A DNA stretch of 64,000 bases from Agromyces sp. Leaf222 (GTDB lineage: Bacteria; Actinomycetota; Actinomycetes; Actinomycetales; Microbacteriaceae): contig NZ_LMKQ01000001.1 of the NCBI RefSeq assembly GCF_001421565.1, positions 2,665,291 through 2,729,290 on the forward strand. The letters are read 5' to 3'. Of this stretch, positions 11,274-19,721 are shown one piece after another. A program made the position numbers and the translations under genes. Position 1 is the first letter of the stretch. Every line of letters begins with the position of its first letter. A model generated the notes under the pieces. That model worked only from the letters and a program-made list of their open reading frames with translations, did not search any database and had not been told where the DNA came from.

Positions 11274-12950
11274 TCAGGCGACGGCGGCTCGCGCCTCACC
11301 GCCGGCCGGACTCGGCACCGAGTCGATGAGCAGGCGCGTGTACGGATGCTGCGGCGCGTCGAGCAGCTCGGCGGTGGCGCCGCGCTCCACGATCTCGCCC
11401 CGGCGCATCACGAGCACCTCGTCGCACACCCGTCGCACGACCGCGAGGTCGTGGCTGATGAAGAGCACCGTGAGCCCACGCTCGCGACGCAGCTCGGCCA
11501 CGAGGTCGAGCACCTGCGCCTGCACCGAGACGTCGAGGGCGCTCGTCGCCTCGTCCATGACGAGCACGTCTGGCTCGATCGCGAGTGCGCGGGCGATCGC
11601 GACGCGCTGGCGCTGGCCGCCCGAGAGGGTTCGCGGCCGCGCGTCGGCGTGTGCGGCCGTGAGGCCGACCTGTTCGAGCAGGTCGACCGCACGGGACCGC
11701 GCGGCGGTGCGATCCCGTGTCGTGTGCAGCCGCAGCGCGTCCTCGATGGACCGACCGGCGGTGATGCGGGGGTCGAGCGAGAGGTACGGGTCCTGGAAGA
11801 CCATCTGCACGCTTCGGGCGTGCGCCAGCCGGGCCTCGCGGCCGTGCGGCACCGACGCGCGGTCTCGGCCGGCGATGGCGAGCGCGCCGCCATCGGTCTG
11901 CTCCAGGCCGACGATCATGCGCGCGAGCGTCGACTTGCCCGATCCGGACTCGCCGACGACCGCGAGCGCGCCGCCGCGCTCGAGTTCGAACGACGCCTCG
12001 ACGACGGCGCGCACGGGCGGCTTGCCGCGCCGGTGGTAGGTCTTCGAGAGCCCCTTCGCCGAGAGGAGCGGTGCGGGCACGGAGGACGCGCCCCCTGAGG
12101 CAGGTGCGTCGGATGTCGCGACGTGGGGCTCCGCGTCGACGGCCGTCGCGGCATCCGCTCGCTCCGGAACGCCGCCGGGCGCGAGCGTCGGTGTCGCGGC
12201 GACCAGGCGCGCGGTGTACTCGGCCTTGGGCGCCGTGAACACCTGCAGCGCGGCGCCCTCCTCCTCGACGCGACCGGCACGCATCACGACCACGCGATCG
12301 CAGATCGAGGCCGCGAGGTTGAGGTCGTGCGTGATGAAGAGCATGCCCATGCCGCGGGCGTCGCGCTGATCGGCGAGCACCCGGATGATCTCGGCCTGCG
12401 TGGTGACATCCAATGCGGTCGTCGGCTCATCGCAGATGAGCAGCTTCGGAGAACTCGTGAGGGCGCCGGCGATCATCACGCGCTGCAGCATGCCGCCCGA
12501 GAACTCGTGCGGGTACTGCCGCAGGTGCTCCTCGGGGCGCGGCAGCCGAACCGCGGCGAGCAGCTCGAGCGCCCGCGCCGTGGCATCCGTCGCCGAGAGG
12601 CCCTCGCACAGTCGGAGCGTCTCGGTCATGTGATCGCCGATCGTGCGCATCGGGTTGATGCCCGACCGCGGGTCCTGGAAGATCATGGCCGCCGAGTGCC
12701 GACGCAGCGCGAGGATGTCGCGGCCGCTCGCCCCGATCACCTCGTGCCCGTCGAGCTCGATGCGGCCGCCGAGGCGCGCCCGATCGGGCAGGAGGCCGAT
12801 GACGGCGCGGGCCGTGAGGGACTTGCCAGAGCCCGACTCCCCCACGAGGCCGACGGTCTCGCCCGCCGCGACGGCGAGCGAGATGCCGTGCAGCAGGCTG
12901 GTGCCGTTCTCGAGGTCGAGCGTCAGGTCGGAAATCTCGAGCAGGCTCAT
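11274..12950 (-). CDS. double ABC ATPase of a peptide/nickel-type importer (DppD-DppF fusion)
   Basis: Energises the adjacent two-permease transporter at the inner face of the membrane. The 558-residue protein is two complete ABC cassettes in one chain: first Walker A GESGSGKS at 37-44, signature FSGGMLQRV, Walker B LLICDEPTTALD; then a linker rich in Ala/Pro/Ser around 255-295; then a second GESGSGKS, signature LSGGQRQRV and Walker B VLVMDEATSALD. Each half carries the oligopeptide-transporter type C-terminal motif (YTARL, YTRLLIDSVP). In the classic Dpp system these are two genes. It overlaps the permease stop by 4 bp. Confidence 0.93.
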   Translation of the reverse strand: MSLLEISDLTLDLENGTSLLHGISLAVAAGETVGLVGESGSGKSLTARAVIGLLPDRARLGGRIELDGHEVIGASGRDILALRRHSAAMIFQDPRSGINPMRTIGDHMTETLRLCEGLSATDATARALELLAAVRLPRPEEHLRQYPHEFSGGMLQRVMIAGALTSSPKLLICDEPTTALDVTTQAEIIRVLADQRDARGMGMLFITHDLNLAASICDRVVVMRAGRVEEEGAALQVFTAPKAEYTARLVAATPTLAPGGVPERADAATAVDAEPHVATSDAPASGGASSVPAPLLSAKGLSKTYHRRGKPPVRAVVEASFELERGGALAVVGESGSGKSTLARMIVGLEQTDGGALAIAGRDRASVPHGREARLAHARSVQMVFQDPYLSLDPRITAGRSIEDALRLHTTRDRTAARSRAVDLLEQVGLTAAHADARPRTLSGGQRQRVAIARALAIEPDVLVMDEATSALDVSVQAQVLDLVAELRRERGLTVLFISHDLAVVRRVCDEVLVMRRGEIVERGATAELLDAPQHPYTRLLIDSVPSPAGGEARAAVA

Positions 12951-13807
12951 GCGGGGACCCCTCCACCGATGCGGTCGGAGAGCTCGTCCCCGATGATGTT
13001 GACGGCCACGACCACGACGACGACCGCGACCGCGGGCACCAGGGCGGGCAGGAAGGCTCCGGCGAGGATGCCGGACTGGGCCTCGTTGATCATCGCGCCC
13101 CAGTCGGGCGTCGGCGGCTGCACCCCGAGACCGAGGAACGACAGGCCCGCGAGCTCGGCGAGCACGTAGCCGAAGTTCAACGTGGACTGGGCGCCCACGA
13201 TGGGCATCACGTTCGGCAGCACCCGCCTGACGGCGATCCAGCCGCCGCCGAAGCCCTGCACGCGGTAGGCCGACACGTACGGCCGATTCACCTCGGCCTT
13301 CACGAGCGACCTGGTCAGCCGCGCCACGAACGGGGCGTACGCGATGCTCATCGCGATCACCGGGGCGACGAGCCCCTTGCCGAACAGCGCGACCGCCATG
13401 ATGGCCAGCAGCAGCGAGGGGAAGGCGAAGAGCACGTCGAACACGCGACCCAGCACCGCGTCGATCCAGCCGCCGCGCCAGCCGGCGATGAGCCCGAGCA
13501 GCATGCCGATGACCGTCGAGCCGATCACCACGAGCAGCGGACCGAGCAGTGCGGTGCGAGCTCCGTAGACGAGTCGGCTCAACAGGTCGCGGCCGAGGCC
13601 GTCGGTTCCGAGCCAGTGCGCCGTGCTCGGCGGGGCGTTCACGGCGAGCAGGTCGATCGCGTCGGGCGGGTACGGGGCGACGAACGGAGCGAAGATCGCC
13701 GCGAGCGTCATCGCGGCGAGCACGACGGCCGCGATCATGAAGGTCAGGTCGGGGCGGCGCACCCTCGGCGAGCGCAGCACCTGGACGGCGAGCGTCGGCG
13801 TGGTCAT
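12947..13807 (-). CDS. peptide/nickel-type ABC transporter permease (DppC-like)
   Basis: Second membrane subunit of the importer, 286 residues with about six membrane segments. It shows the DppC pattern: HWLGTDGLGRDLLSRLVYGAR after the first membrane segment, then the EAA-type loop and GLSFLGLGVQPPTPDWG near the end. The ATG at 13807 overlaps the upstream permease stop by 4 bp, and its own stop overlaps the ATPase start. Confidence 0.92.
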   Translation of the reverse strand: MTTPTLAVQVLRSPRVRRPDLTFMIAAVVLAAMTLAAIFAPFVAPYPPDAIDLLAVNAPPSTAHWLGTDGLGRDLLSRLVYGARTALLGPLLVVIGSTVIGMLLGLIAGWRGGWIDAVLGRVFDVLFAFPSLLLAIMAVALFGKGLVAPVIAMSIAYAPFVARLTRSLVKAEVNRPYVSAYRVQGFGGGWIAVRRVLPNVMPIVGAQSTLNFGYVLAELAGLSFLGLGVQPPTPDWGAMINEAQSGILAGAFLPALVPAVAVVVVVVAVNIIGDELSDRIGGGVPA

Positions 13808-14880
13808 CGCGCACCCGCTCCCGCCGCCGAGCGCGGATCGATCCACGGCTCGGCGAGGTCGACGATCGCGTTCACGACGACGAACGCCGTGACGATGAGC
13901 ATCACGATCGCCTGCACGACCGGGAAGTCGAGCCGGTCGACGGACTGGACCAGCAGGGAGCCGATGCCGGCGAGGCCGAATGCGGCCTCGACGATCGTGC
14001 TGGCGACCAGGAGGCCGGCCACGAGCACGCCGCTCACCGTGAGGATCGGGCCGAGCGCATTGCGCACCACGTGCCGGCGCACGACGGTGCCCCGCCGCAG
14101 CCCACGGCTCGTGGCCACCTCGACGTGCTCCCGGCCGAGCTGCTCGACCATGGATGACCGGGTCACCTTGCCCACGAGCACGATGAACACGATCGCGAGC
14201 GCGATCGACGGCAGCACGAGGTGGTAGGCCATGTCGGCGAATCCCTCCCCGGACCCGAAGGTCGGGAACCAGCCGAGCTGCACCGCGAACACCGAGATGA
14301 GCACGATCGACCCGACGAACGACGGGATCGCGCTCAGCACCGTCAGGCCGACGAGCGTCGCCCGGTCGAGCACGCGCCCACGGTTGAGCGCCGCGACGAT
14401 GCCCGCGGTGACGCCGACGACGGCGATGATCACGCCCGCCATCACGACGAGCATGAGGGTGACGGGCAGGCGTTCGGCGATGACCGTCGAGACATCCTGC
14501 CGATACTGCAGCGATCGGCCGAAGTCGCCATGGAGCGCCCCCGCGAGCCAGTTCAGGTACTGCTGCCACGGCGGCAGGTCGAGGCCGTACTGCTCGGTGA
14601 CCTGGGCGATGGCCTCCGGACTCGGCTGCCGGCCCCGGAGGAGGAAGCTCACGGGGTCGCCCGGCACGATGAAACGCGAGAAGAAGACGAGGAGCGATGC
14701 GAGGAACAGGGTCAGCGCCAGCCCGCCCAACCTGCTGGCGACCCGACGGATGCCGCCGGAGTACCGGCCCCGCCCGGTCGGCTCCGCCGGTCCGGCCGGA
14801 CCGATCGAACCGGCCGGACCGGCCGGACCGGTCGCCGCGGGCGTCGCGGCGACCGGGACCGTCGACCTATCGAGCGCCAA
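13804..14880 (-). CDS. peptide/nickel-type ABC transporter permease (DppB-like) with Gly-Pro-Ala N-terminus
   Basis: First membrane subunit, about 358 residues, six membrane segments. FIVPGDPVSFLL and the EQYGLDLPPWQQYLNWL segment are characteristic of DppB. No ATG or GTG suits the frame; TTG at 14880, inside the end of the binding-protein gene, is the best start but is uncertain, and TTG further in would cut the first membrane segment. The first 45 residues hold a collagen-like run of GPA triplets, unusual for this family, encoded by a CCGGCCGGA repeat. Confidence 0.85.
   Translation of the reverse strand: MALDRSTVPVAATPAATGPAGPAGSIGPAGPAEPTGRGRYSGGIRRVASRLGGLALTLFLASLLVFFSRFIVPGDPVSFLLRGRQPSPEAIAQVTEQYGLDLPPWQQYLNWLAGALHGDFGRSLQYRQDVSTVIAERLPVTLMLVVMAGVIIAVVGVTAGIVAALNRGRVLDRATLVGLTVLSAIPSFVGSIVLISVFAVQLGWFPTFGSGEGFADMAYHLVLPSIALAIVFIVLVGKVTRSSMVEQLGREHVEVATSRGLRRGTVVRRHVVRNALGPILTVSGVLVAGLLVASTIVEAAFGLAGIGSLLVQSVDRLDFPVVQAIVMLIVTAFVVVNAIVDLAEPWIDPRSAAGAGAR
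14784..14831 (-). repeat. CCGGCCGGA repeat encoding Gly-Pro-Ala triplets
   Basis: Imperfect 9-bp repeats (CCGGCCGGA and CCGGTCCGG variants) recur about five times near the 5' end of the DppB-like gene, encoding a run of Gly-Pro-Ala/Ser. It could change length by slippage. It may instead lie partly outside the translated region if the true start is further downstream. Confidence 0.6.
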
Positions 14881-16528
14881 TGGTCGCCGCCCACGGGTAG
14901 TACAGGAACGCGATCGACGGCGCGACGCCGGTGATGCGTTCGCCGACGAAGACCGGCATCGGGCTGGTGTAGAGCGGGAGCCACGGCAACTGCTCGTTCG
15001 CGATGTGCTGCAGCTCGGAGGTGAGCTTCGCCCGGGCGTCGGGGTCCGCGGTGCCGACGGCCTCGTTCGCGATCCGGTCGAAGTCGGGGTCGCTCCACTC
15101 GCCGTAGTTGCTGAACTCGCCGGTGCGCAGCACGCCGTACATCTCCAGCGGGTCGGGGCTCGAGAGGTACCAGACCGTGTAGAAGAGGTCGACGCCCTTG
15201 CGGGCGCTCGGGTCGGAGAAGAGTGCGGTGTACGCGTTGGGAGTGACGGTCTTGATCTCGGCGTCGAGGCCGATCGACTGCGCGGCGGCCACGGTCGCCT
15301 GCGACACGACGGTGAAGTCGTTGCTGATCGGCGCGGTCGCGAACACGACCTTCTCCCCCGTCGCCCCGGCGTCCTCGACGAGCTGCTTCGCCGCCTCGAG
15401 GTCGCGCGGGTACTCCTCGAGGCCACTGAACGCCTCGGTTCGGGTCTGCTCGGATGCCTCGCCCCACACGGATTCGGTGGTCAGGGCGTTCGACACCGAA
15501 CCGTAGCCCTTGGCGGCGGCCTCGAGGATGCCCTCGCGGTCGAGCGCCATCATGAGCGCCTGGCGCACGCGAGGATCGCTGAGCGGTCCGTCGGTGTCGG
15601 ACACGATGAGGTTCGAGGTCGCGGTGCTGAGGCCGAAGTACACGTCGCCGGCTCCGGACGCCTGCAACTGCGCGATGCCGTCGGTCGGCAGCATCCAGCT
15701 GCCGTCGACATCGCCCGACTTGAGGGCGTTGATGCGCGCGTTCGCGTCGTTCATGAAGACGAATCGCACCTCACCCGACTTCGCCTTGAGTGTGTCGTCC
15801 CAGTAGTCGTCGTAGCGGGTGAGGGTGATCGACTCCCCCGACTTCCACTCCGAGAGCTCGAACGGGCCGGTGCAGTTCACGAGGCCGGTGGAGTTGCCGT
15901 AGTCGGCGCCCTTCTCGGCGAGCGTCGCGGCCGACTCGATGACGCCGGCCGATCCGCCCATGCCCTGGTTGAACTGGGAGTCGGGGATCGCCGTCGTGAC
16001 GGTGACCTCGCGGTCGCCGGTCTGCTCGATCGAGGTGACGTTCTGGTAGACCGAGAACCACGAAGATCCGACCGCCGGGTCGAGGTGGCGGCTCATCGAG
16101 GCCACGACGTCGGCCGCCGTGAGCGGCGTGCCGTCGTGGAAGGTCACGCCGTCGCGGATCTGGTACACCCACGTCGTCGGGCTCGACTGCTCGTACGACT
16201 CGGCGAGGCCGGGTGTGAGGGTGTAGTCGGGGTTCAGTCGGAGCAGCGACTCGCAGATGTTCGACAGCACCATGTTGTCGGCGTAGTCGAACGCGTACGC
16301 GTAGTCGAGCGAGTACGGCTCGCCGTAGTTCGCCCAGGTGAACGAGTCGATGTCGCCCGAGGGCGCGGCGGTCTGGGCGGTGAGCTCCCAGTCGGGCGCC
16401 GAGGCCTTCGGCGCGGCCTGCGGCGTGCACGCGGTGAGCGCCATGGCGCCCGCCGCGAGAGCGGCGACGAGCAGGATGCCGCGGGGGCGGCCGGTGCGGC
16501 CGCCGGCGCGGGATCGGAGGGTGGTCAT
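14867..16528 (-). CDS. peptide-type ABC transporter substrate-binding lipoprotein (SBP family 5)
   Basis: Captures the substrate outside the cell for the transporter. The 553-residue protein has a basic N-terminus, a hydrophobic stretch and lipobox LTAC with the lipidated cysteine at 34. The family-5 pattern is clear: LNPDYTLTPGLAESYEQS, then WVYQIRDGVTFHDGTPLTAADVV, and DPRVRQALMMALDRE in the second half. ATG 16528 has GAGGAG 6 nt upstream. It follows the amidohydrolase gene by 10 nt, implying a common mRNA. The ligand cannot be told from sequence. Confidence 0.93.
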   Translation of the reverse strand: MTTLRSRAGGRTGRPRGILLVAALAAGAMALTACTPQAAPKASAPDWELTAQTAAPSGDIDSFTWANYGEPYSLDYAYAFDYADNMVLSNICESLLRLNPDYTLTPGLAESYEQSSPTTWVYQIRDGVTFHDGTPLTAADVVASMSRHLDPAVGSSWFSVYQNVTSIEQTGDREVTVTTAIPDSQFNQGMGGSAGVIESAATLAEKGADYGNSTGLVNCTGPFELSEWKSGESITLTRYDDYWDDTLKAKSGEVRFVFMNDANARINALKSGDVDGSWMLPTDGIAQLQASGAGDVYFGLSTATSNLIVSDTDGPLSDPRVRQALMMALDREGILEAAAKGYGSVSNALTTESVWGEASEQTRTEAFSGLEEYPRDLEAAKQLVEDAGATGEKVVFATAPISNDFTVVSQATVAAAQSIGLDAEIKTVTPNAYTALFSDPSARKGVDLFYTVWYLSSPDPLEMYGVLRTGEFSNYGEWSDPDFDRIANEAVGTADPDARAKLTSELQHIANEQLPWLPLYTSPMPVFVGERITGVAPSIAFLYYPWAATIGAR

Positions 16529-16538
16529 GTCAGGCTCC

Positions 16539-18263
16539 TCAGCGGGTGGGGGTGGGGATTCCGGGGGTGGCGACGTCATCCGCGAGTCCCGCGGCGGGCT
16601 CGGCGTCGTATCGGACGTAGACGGTCTCGCCCTCGATCCACGTGGACGTCACGGTGGCGCGATACAGCTCGTGGTCGCGAAGGGTGAAGGGATCCGGCTC
16701 GATGACGACGAGGTTCGCGAGGTATCCCTCACGCACGTGCCCGGTGTCGTGGTCGCGGTGGTTCACATAGGCGCTGCCCGAGGTGTAGGCGGCCATTGCC
16801 GTCGCGAGGTCGAGACGCTGGTGCGCGCCGCCGAGCGGCACGCCGTCGACGAGGTCGGGTGCGATCCTCGTGACGGCGATGTGGATCGCCGCCAGCGGGT
16901 CGGCCGACGAGACGGGCCAGTCGCTGCCCGCCGCGAGCCGCGCGCCGTCGCGCACGAGGTCGCCGAACGGGTACTGCCGCGCCTCGGCGCCGTCCTGCAG
17001 GAACGGCAGCGTGAGCACGTCGATCTGGGTCTCGTGCGTGGCCCAGAGGGCCTGCAGGTTGGCGACGGCTTCGAGCTCGGCGAACCTGGCGGTGTCGGCC
17101 TCGGCGACCACCTGGAGGTGGGCGAGGTGATGGCGTCCGTCGCTCGGGCCGTTCGCCGAGCGCGCGGCCTCGATGGCATCGAGCGCCTCGCGCACCGCCC
17201 GGTCGCCGAGCGCGTGGAAGTGCACCTGCATGCCCGCGGCGTCGAGTGCCTCGACGGCACGCCGCAGCAGCGTCGGATCGACGAACGAGATGCCCCGGTT
17301 CGCCGTGTCATGGCCGTGCGCGTCGCGGTAGGGCGCGATCATCGCCGCCGTCTGGTTCTCGGCGACGCCGTCGACCATGATCTTCACGGTGCCGAACGAG
17401 AGACGCTCCTCGTGCCCGCGCTGCGCGATCTCGTCGCGCAGCCGCAGCATGCCCTCGACCTGCTCGAGCCCGCCCGAGCGCTCCCACCACTGCGCGCCGA
17501 CGACGTGGGCGCGCAGCGCACCCTCGTCGACGGCCCGCAAGTAGGCCCCCGTCGGATCGGAGATGCCGGCGGAGTCGCCCGCGACGAGCGCGTCCTGCCA
17601 GCCGGTCACGCCGAGCGAGAGCAGGAGCTCCTGCGCCCGGAGGAGGCCGCGATAGGAGAGATCTTCGCTGCCCTCCGGCCGAACCTCGGCGAAGAGCTCG
17701 CTCGAGCCCTCGTGGAACGTGCCGGCAGGGCTGCCGTCCGCCTCGCGCTCGATGCGGCCGTCTGCGGGGTCGGGTGTCTCGGCGTCGATGCCGGCGAGTC
17801 GGATCGCGGCGCTGTTCGCCCAGGCGCTGTGGTGGTCGCGGCTCATGAGGAAGACCGGTCGGTCGGGCACCACGTCATCGAGCAGCGCGCGGCCCGGGGC
17901 TCCGCCGGCGAAGTGGTCCATCGACCAGCCGCCGCCGAGGATCCACGACTCATCGGGGTTGGCCGCGGCGTACGCGGCGACGGTCGCGACCGCGTCGGCG
18001 GCATCCGTCGCAGCGCTGAGGTCGCACTGCAGCAGTTCGACTCCCCCACCGACGGGGTGGATGTGGGCGTCCTGGAAGCCGGGTGAGAGCAGGGCGCCGT
18101 CGAGCTCGACGACGCGGGTATCGGGGCCGACGAGGCTCGCGGCCTCGTGCTCCGGCACGATCGCGGCGATGCGCCCGTGCCGGACGCCGACGGCATGGTC
18201 GTGCAGGGGCGAGCCGGTTCCGGTGAACACGGACCCGCCGGTGAATAGGACGTCGACAGCCAC
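16539..18263 (-). CDS. amidohydrolase family protein (YtcJ type)
   Basis: Metal-dependent hydrolase of the amidohydrolase-3 group, 574 residues, no signal peptide, so probably cytoplasmic. The metal-binding HxH is in DAHIHP near residue 65; later metal or catalytic residues appear in FHALGDRAV, HLAHLQV and AAGSDWPVS. The GTG start at 18263 follows GAGG at 7 nt distance. It leads the transporter operon, so it may act on the imported compound (an amide, hydantoin, peptide or carbamate); the substrate is unknown. It is transcribed divergently from a TetR gene. Confidence 0.9.
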   Translation of the reverse strand: MAVDVLFTGGSVFTGTGSPLHDHAVGVRHGRIAAIVPEHEAASLVGPDTRVVELDGALLSPGFQDAHIHPVGGGVELLQCDLSAATDAADAVATVAAYAAANPDESWILGGGWSMDHFAGGAPGRALLDDVVPDRPVFLMSRDHHSAWANSAAIRLAGIDAETPDPADGRIEREADGSPAGTFHEGSSELFAEVRPEGSEDLSYRGLLRAQELLLSLGVTGWQDALVAGDSAGISDPTGAYLRAVDEGALRAHVVGAQWWERSGGLEQVEGMLRLRDEIAQRGHEERLSFGTVKIMVDGVAENQTAAMIAPYRDAHGHDTANRGISFVDPTLLRRAVEALDAAGMQVHFHALGDRAVREALDAIEAARSANGPSDGRHHLAHLQVVAEADTARFAELEAVANLQALWATHETQIDVLTLPFLQDGAEARQYPFGDLVRDGARLAAGSDWPVSSADPLAAIHIAVTRIAPDLVDGVPLGGAHQRLDLATAMAAYTSGSAYVNHRDHDTGHVREGYLANLVVIEPDPFTLRDHELYRATVTSTWIEGETVYVRYDAEPAAGLADDVATPGIPTPTR

Positions 18264-18295
18264 TTCGCCTCGATTCTTCGTTGTGTGTGGTGGCG

Positions 18296-18360
18296 ACAGT
18301 AGCCGCCCGTCCCGGCGCCGTCAACAGTGTTGACATCGGCGTTGTCCAATTCGTTACACT
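18296..18360. promoter_or_regulatory. divergent promoters sharing a perfect palindromic operator
   Basis: GTCAACAGTGTTGAC at 18320-18334 is a perfect 15-bp palindrome. Minus-strand promoter for the amidohydrolase operon: TTGACG (18319-18324), 17-bp spacer, TACTGT (18296-18301). Plus-strand promoter for the TetR gene: TTGACA (18330-18335), 19-bp spacer, TACACT (18355-18360). Both -35 boxes lie in or overlap the palindrome, so one bound dimer would shut both. Confidence 0.75.
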
Positions 18361-18449
18361 GGCCGATGCAACGCGCAGTCGCATCGCCGCACATGGCGGA
18401 CGACGCGTGACAGGATGGGTGCCGACCCAGCGAACCGAAAGCAGGTGCG

Positions 18450-19166
18450 ATGACGACCGCGACCGGATCCAGCCGCCACGCCGCCTCGGGCCGCGCAGCG
18501 GGCGGCGCAACGGGCAGCGCCCCGAAGGTGCGCCTCGACCGCGACTCGATCGTCGCCGCAGGCCTCGAGCTCGCCGCCGACACGGCCGCCACCACCATCT
18601 CGGTCCGCGACCTCGGCGCCAGGCTCGGCACCGACCCCACCGCGATCTACCGGCACTTCCGCAACAAGGAGGCGCTCATGCAGGCGCTCCTCGACGAGCT
18701 GAACGCACGCTCGGTCGCCGCGGTCACCGCCGAACCCGAGGAATGGCGCGAACGCCTCCGGCAACTGGCCCGCGCGACCCTCGCCTCATTCACGACCTAC
18801 CCGGCGATCGCGGTCGAGGCCACCGTGCTCACGACCCACGGCCCAGGCGAGCTCGACGCCGTCGAGCTCATGCTCGACGCGTTCTCCAGGGCAGGGCTCG
18901 ACGGCGACGAGCTCGTGCGCCACTACGCCCTCATGGCCTCGCACGTGCTCTCGACCGCGGCCGGAATCGCCCGCGGGCGAGCCGGGCGGGTCGGCGACGA
19001 CGACACGAGCCCGTGGTTCGACGGGCCGATCCTCGCCGACCCGCGCACGCATCCGCGCATCGCGGAGCTCGGCGTGAAGATGGCCCTCCTCGAGGACCGC
19101 GACCTCTTCATGCTCGGCGTCGAGGCGGTCATCCAGTCGGCCGAACGGGCCGCGGCGGCGCGCTGA
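18450..19166 (+). CDS. TetR-family transcriptional regulator
   Basis: 238 residues. The N-terminal 30 residues are Ala/Gly/Ser-rich, followed by a TetR DNA-binding domain with the helix-turn-helix in TISVRDLGARLGTDPTAIYR and HFRNKEAL, then a helical ligand-binding part. AAGCAGG lies a few bases before the ATG. Its gene is divergent from the amidohydrolase-transporter operon and the palindrome between them is the obvious operator, so it probably represses that operon and itself until a substrate-related ligand binds. Confidence 0.92.
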   Translation: MTTATGSSRHAASGRAAGGATGSAPKVRLDRDSIVAAGLELAADTAATTISVRDLGARLGTDPTAIYRHFRNKEALMQALLDELNARSVAAVTAEPEEWRERLRQLARATLASFTTYPAIAVEATVLTTHGPGELDAVELMLDAFSRAGLDGDELVRHYALMASHVLSTAAGIARGRAGRVGDDDTSPWFDGPILADPRTHPRIAELGVKMALLEDRDLFMLGVEAVIQSAERAAAAR

Positions 19167-19253
19167 CCACGACGCGCGGAGCACGAGGAGCCTGTCCGGC
19201 ACGGCTGCCGATCACGGCGATGGTCGGGGTGCGGCGACGATGCCTGCCACCGC

Positions 19254-19658
19254 TCACCCCCGCGCGTGGATCCACGAACGGTCGATCAGCGACGCGAGCA
19301 CGTCGAGGTCGACGTTCGACAGGCGGCCGACCCAGAGGCATCCGGCCCCGAGCTTGACCTTGCCGAGGCGTTCGACGAGCGCTTCGCCGCCGGGAAGCTG
19401 GAGCCCGTAGAGCGCCACGTTCGCCTTGCGCGGCGAGAACCCGACGATCGGCCAATCGCCCTCGCGCCCGGTCTCGTATCGGTAGTGCTGCAGGCCGTAG
19501 CCGACGATCGAGGGGCCCCACATGACCGCGTCGGTGTCGGTCACGCGGTCGAAGAGCTCGCGCAGCACGAGGCCGTCTTCGCGCCGCCCGGCAGGCTCGA
19601 CCGCGTCGAGGAATTCTCCGACGGATGCCCCGGTCGGAACGGTCTTCGGTTCGGCCAT
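19254..19658 (-). CDS. DUF1801 family protein
   Basis: 134 residues. The pattern AVMWGPSIVGYGLQHYRY followed by WPIVGFSPRKANVALYG and GAGCLWVGRLSNVDL is typical of DUF1801 (YdhG-like) proteins, small cytoplasmic proteins of unknown biochemical role. The ATG at 19658 has no ribosome binding site; a -10-like TACCCT lies 5 nt upstream, so it is probably leaderless. It runs toward the TetR gene. Confidence 0.88.
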   Translation of the reverse strand: MAEPKTVPTGASVGEFLDAVEPAGRREDGLVLRELFDRVTDTDAVMWGPSIVGYGLQHYRYETGREGDWPIVGFSPRKANVALYGLQLPGGEALVERLGKVKLGAGCLWVGRLSNVDLDVLASLIDRSWIHARG

Positions 19659-19672
19659 GGTTCAGGGTATCG

Positions 19673-19705
19673 CCGGGTCGGAGCTTCCGACAGCCCCCGA
19701 CCCGG
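19673..19705 (-). terminator. pheST terminator hairpin
   Basis: CCGGGTCGG (19673-19681) pairs perfectly with CCGACCCGG (19697-19705) over 15 nt, 16 nt past the pheT stop. It lies just before the leaderless promoter of the DUF1801 gene. Confidence 0.6.
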
Positions 19706-19721
19706 CGAACCGCAGGCCCGG

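Noticed and set aside
14760..14840. CCGGCCGGA repeats as a CRISPR-like array
   Set aside because: Units are 9 bp, contiguous, without spacers, and in frame as GPA codons.
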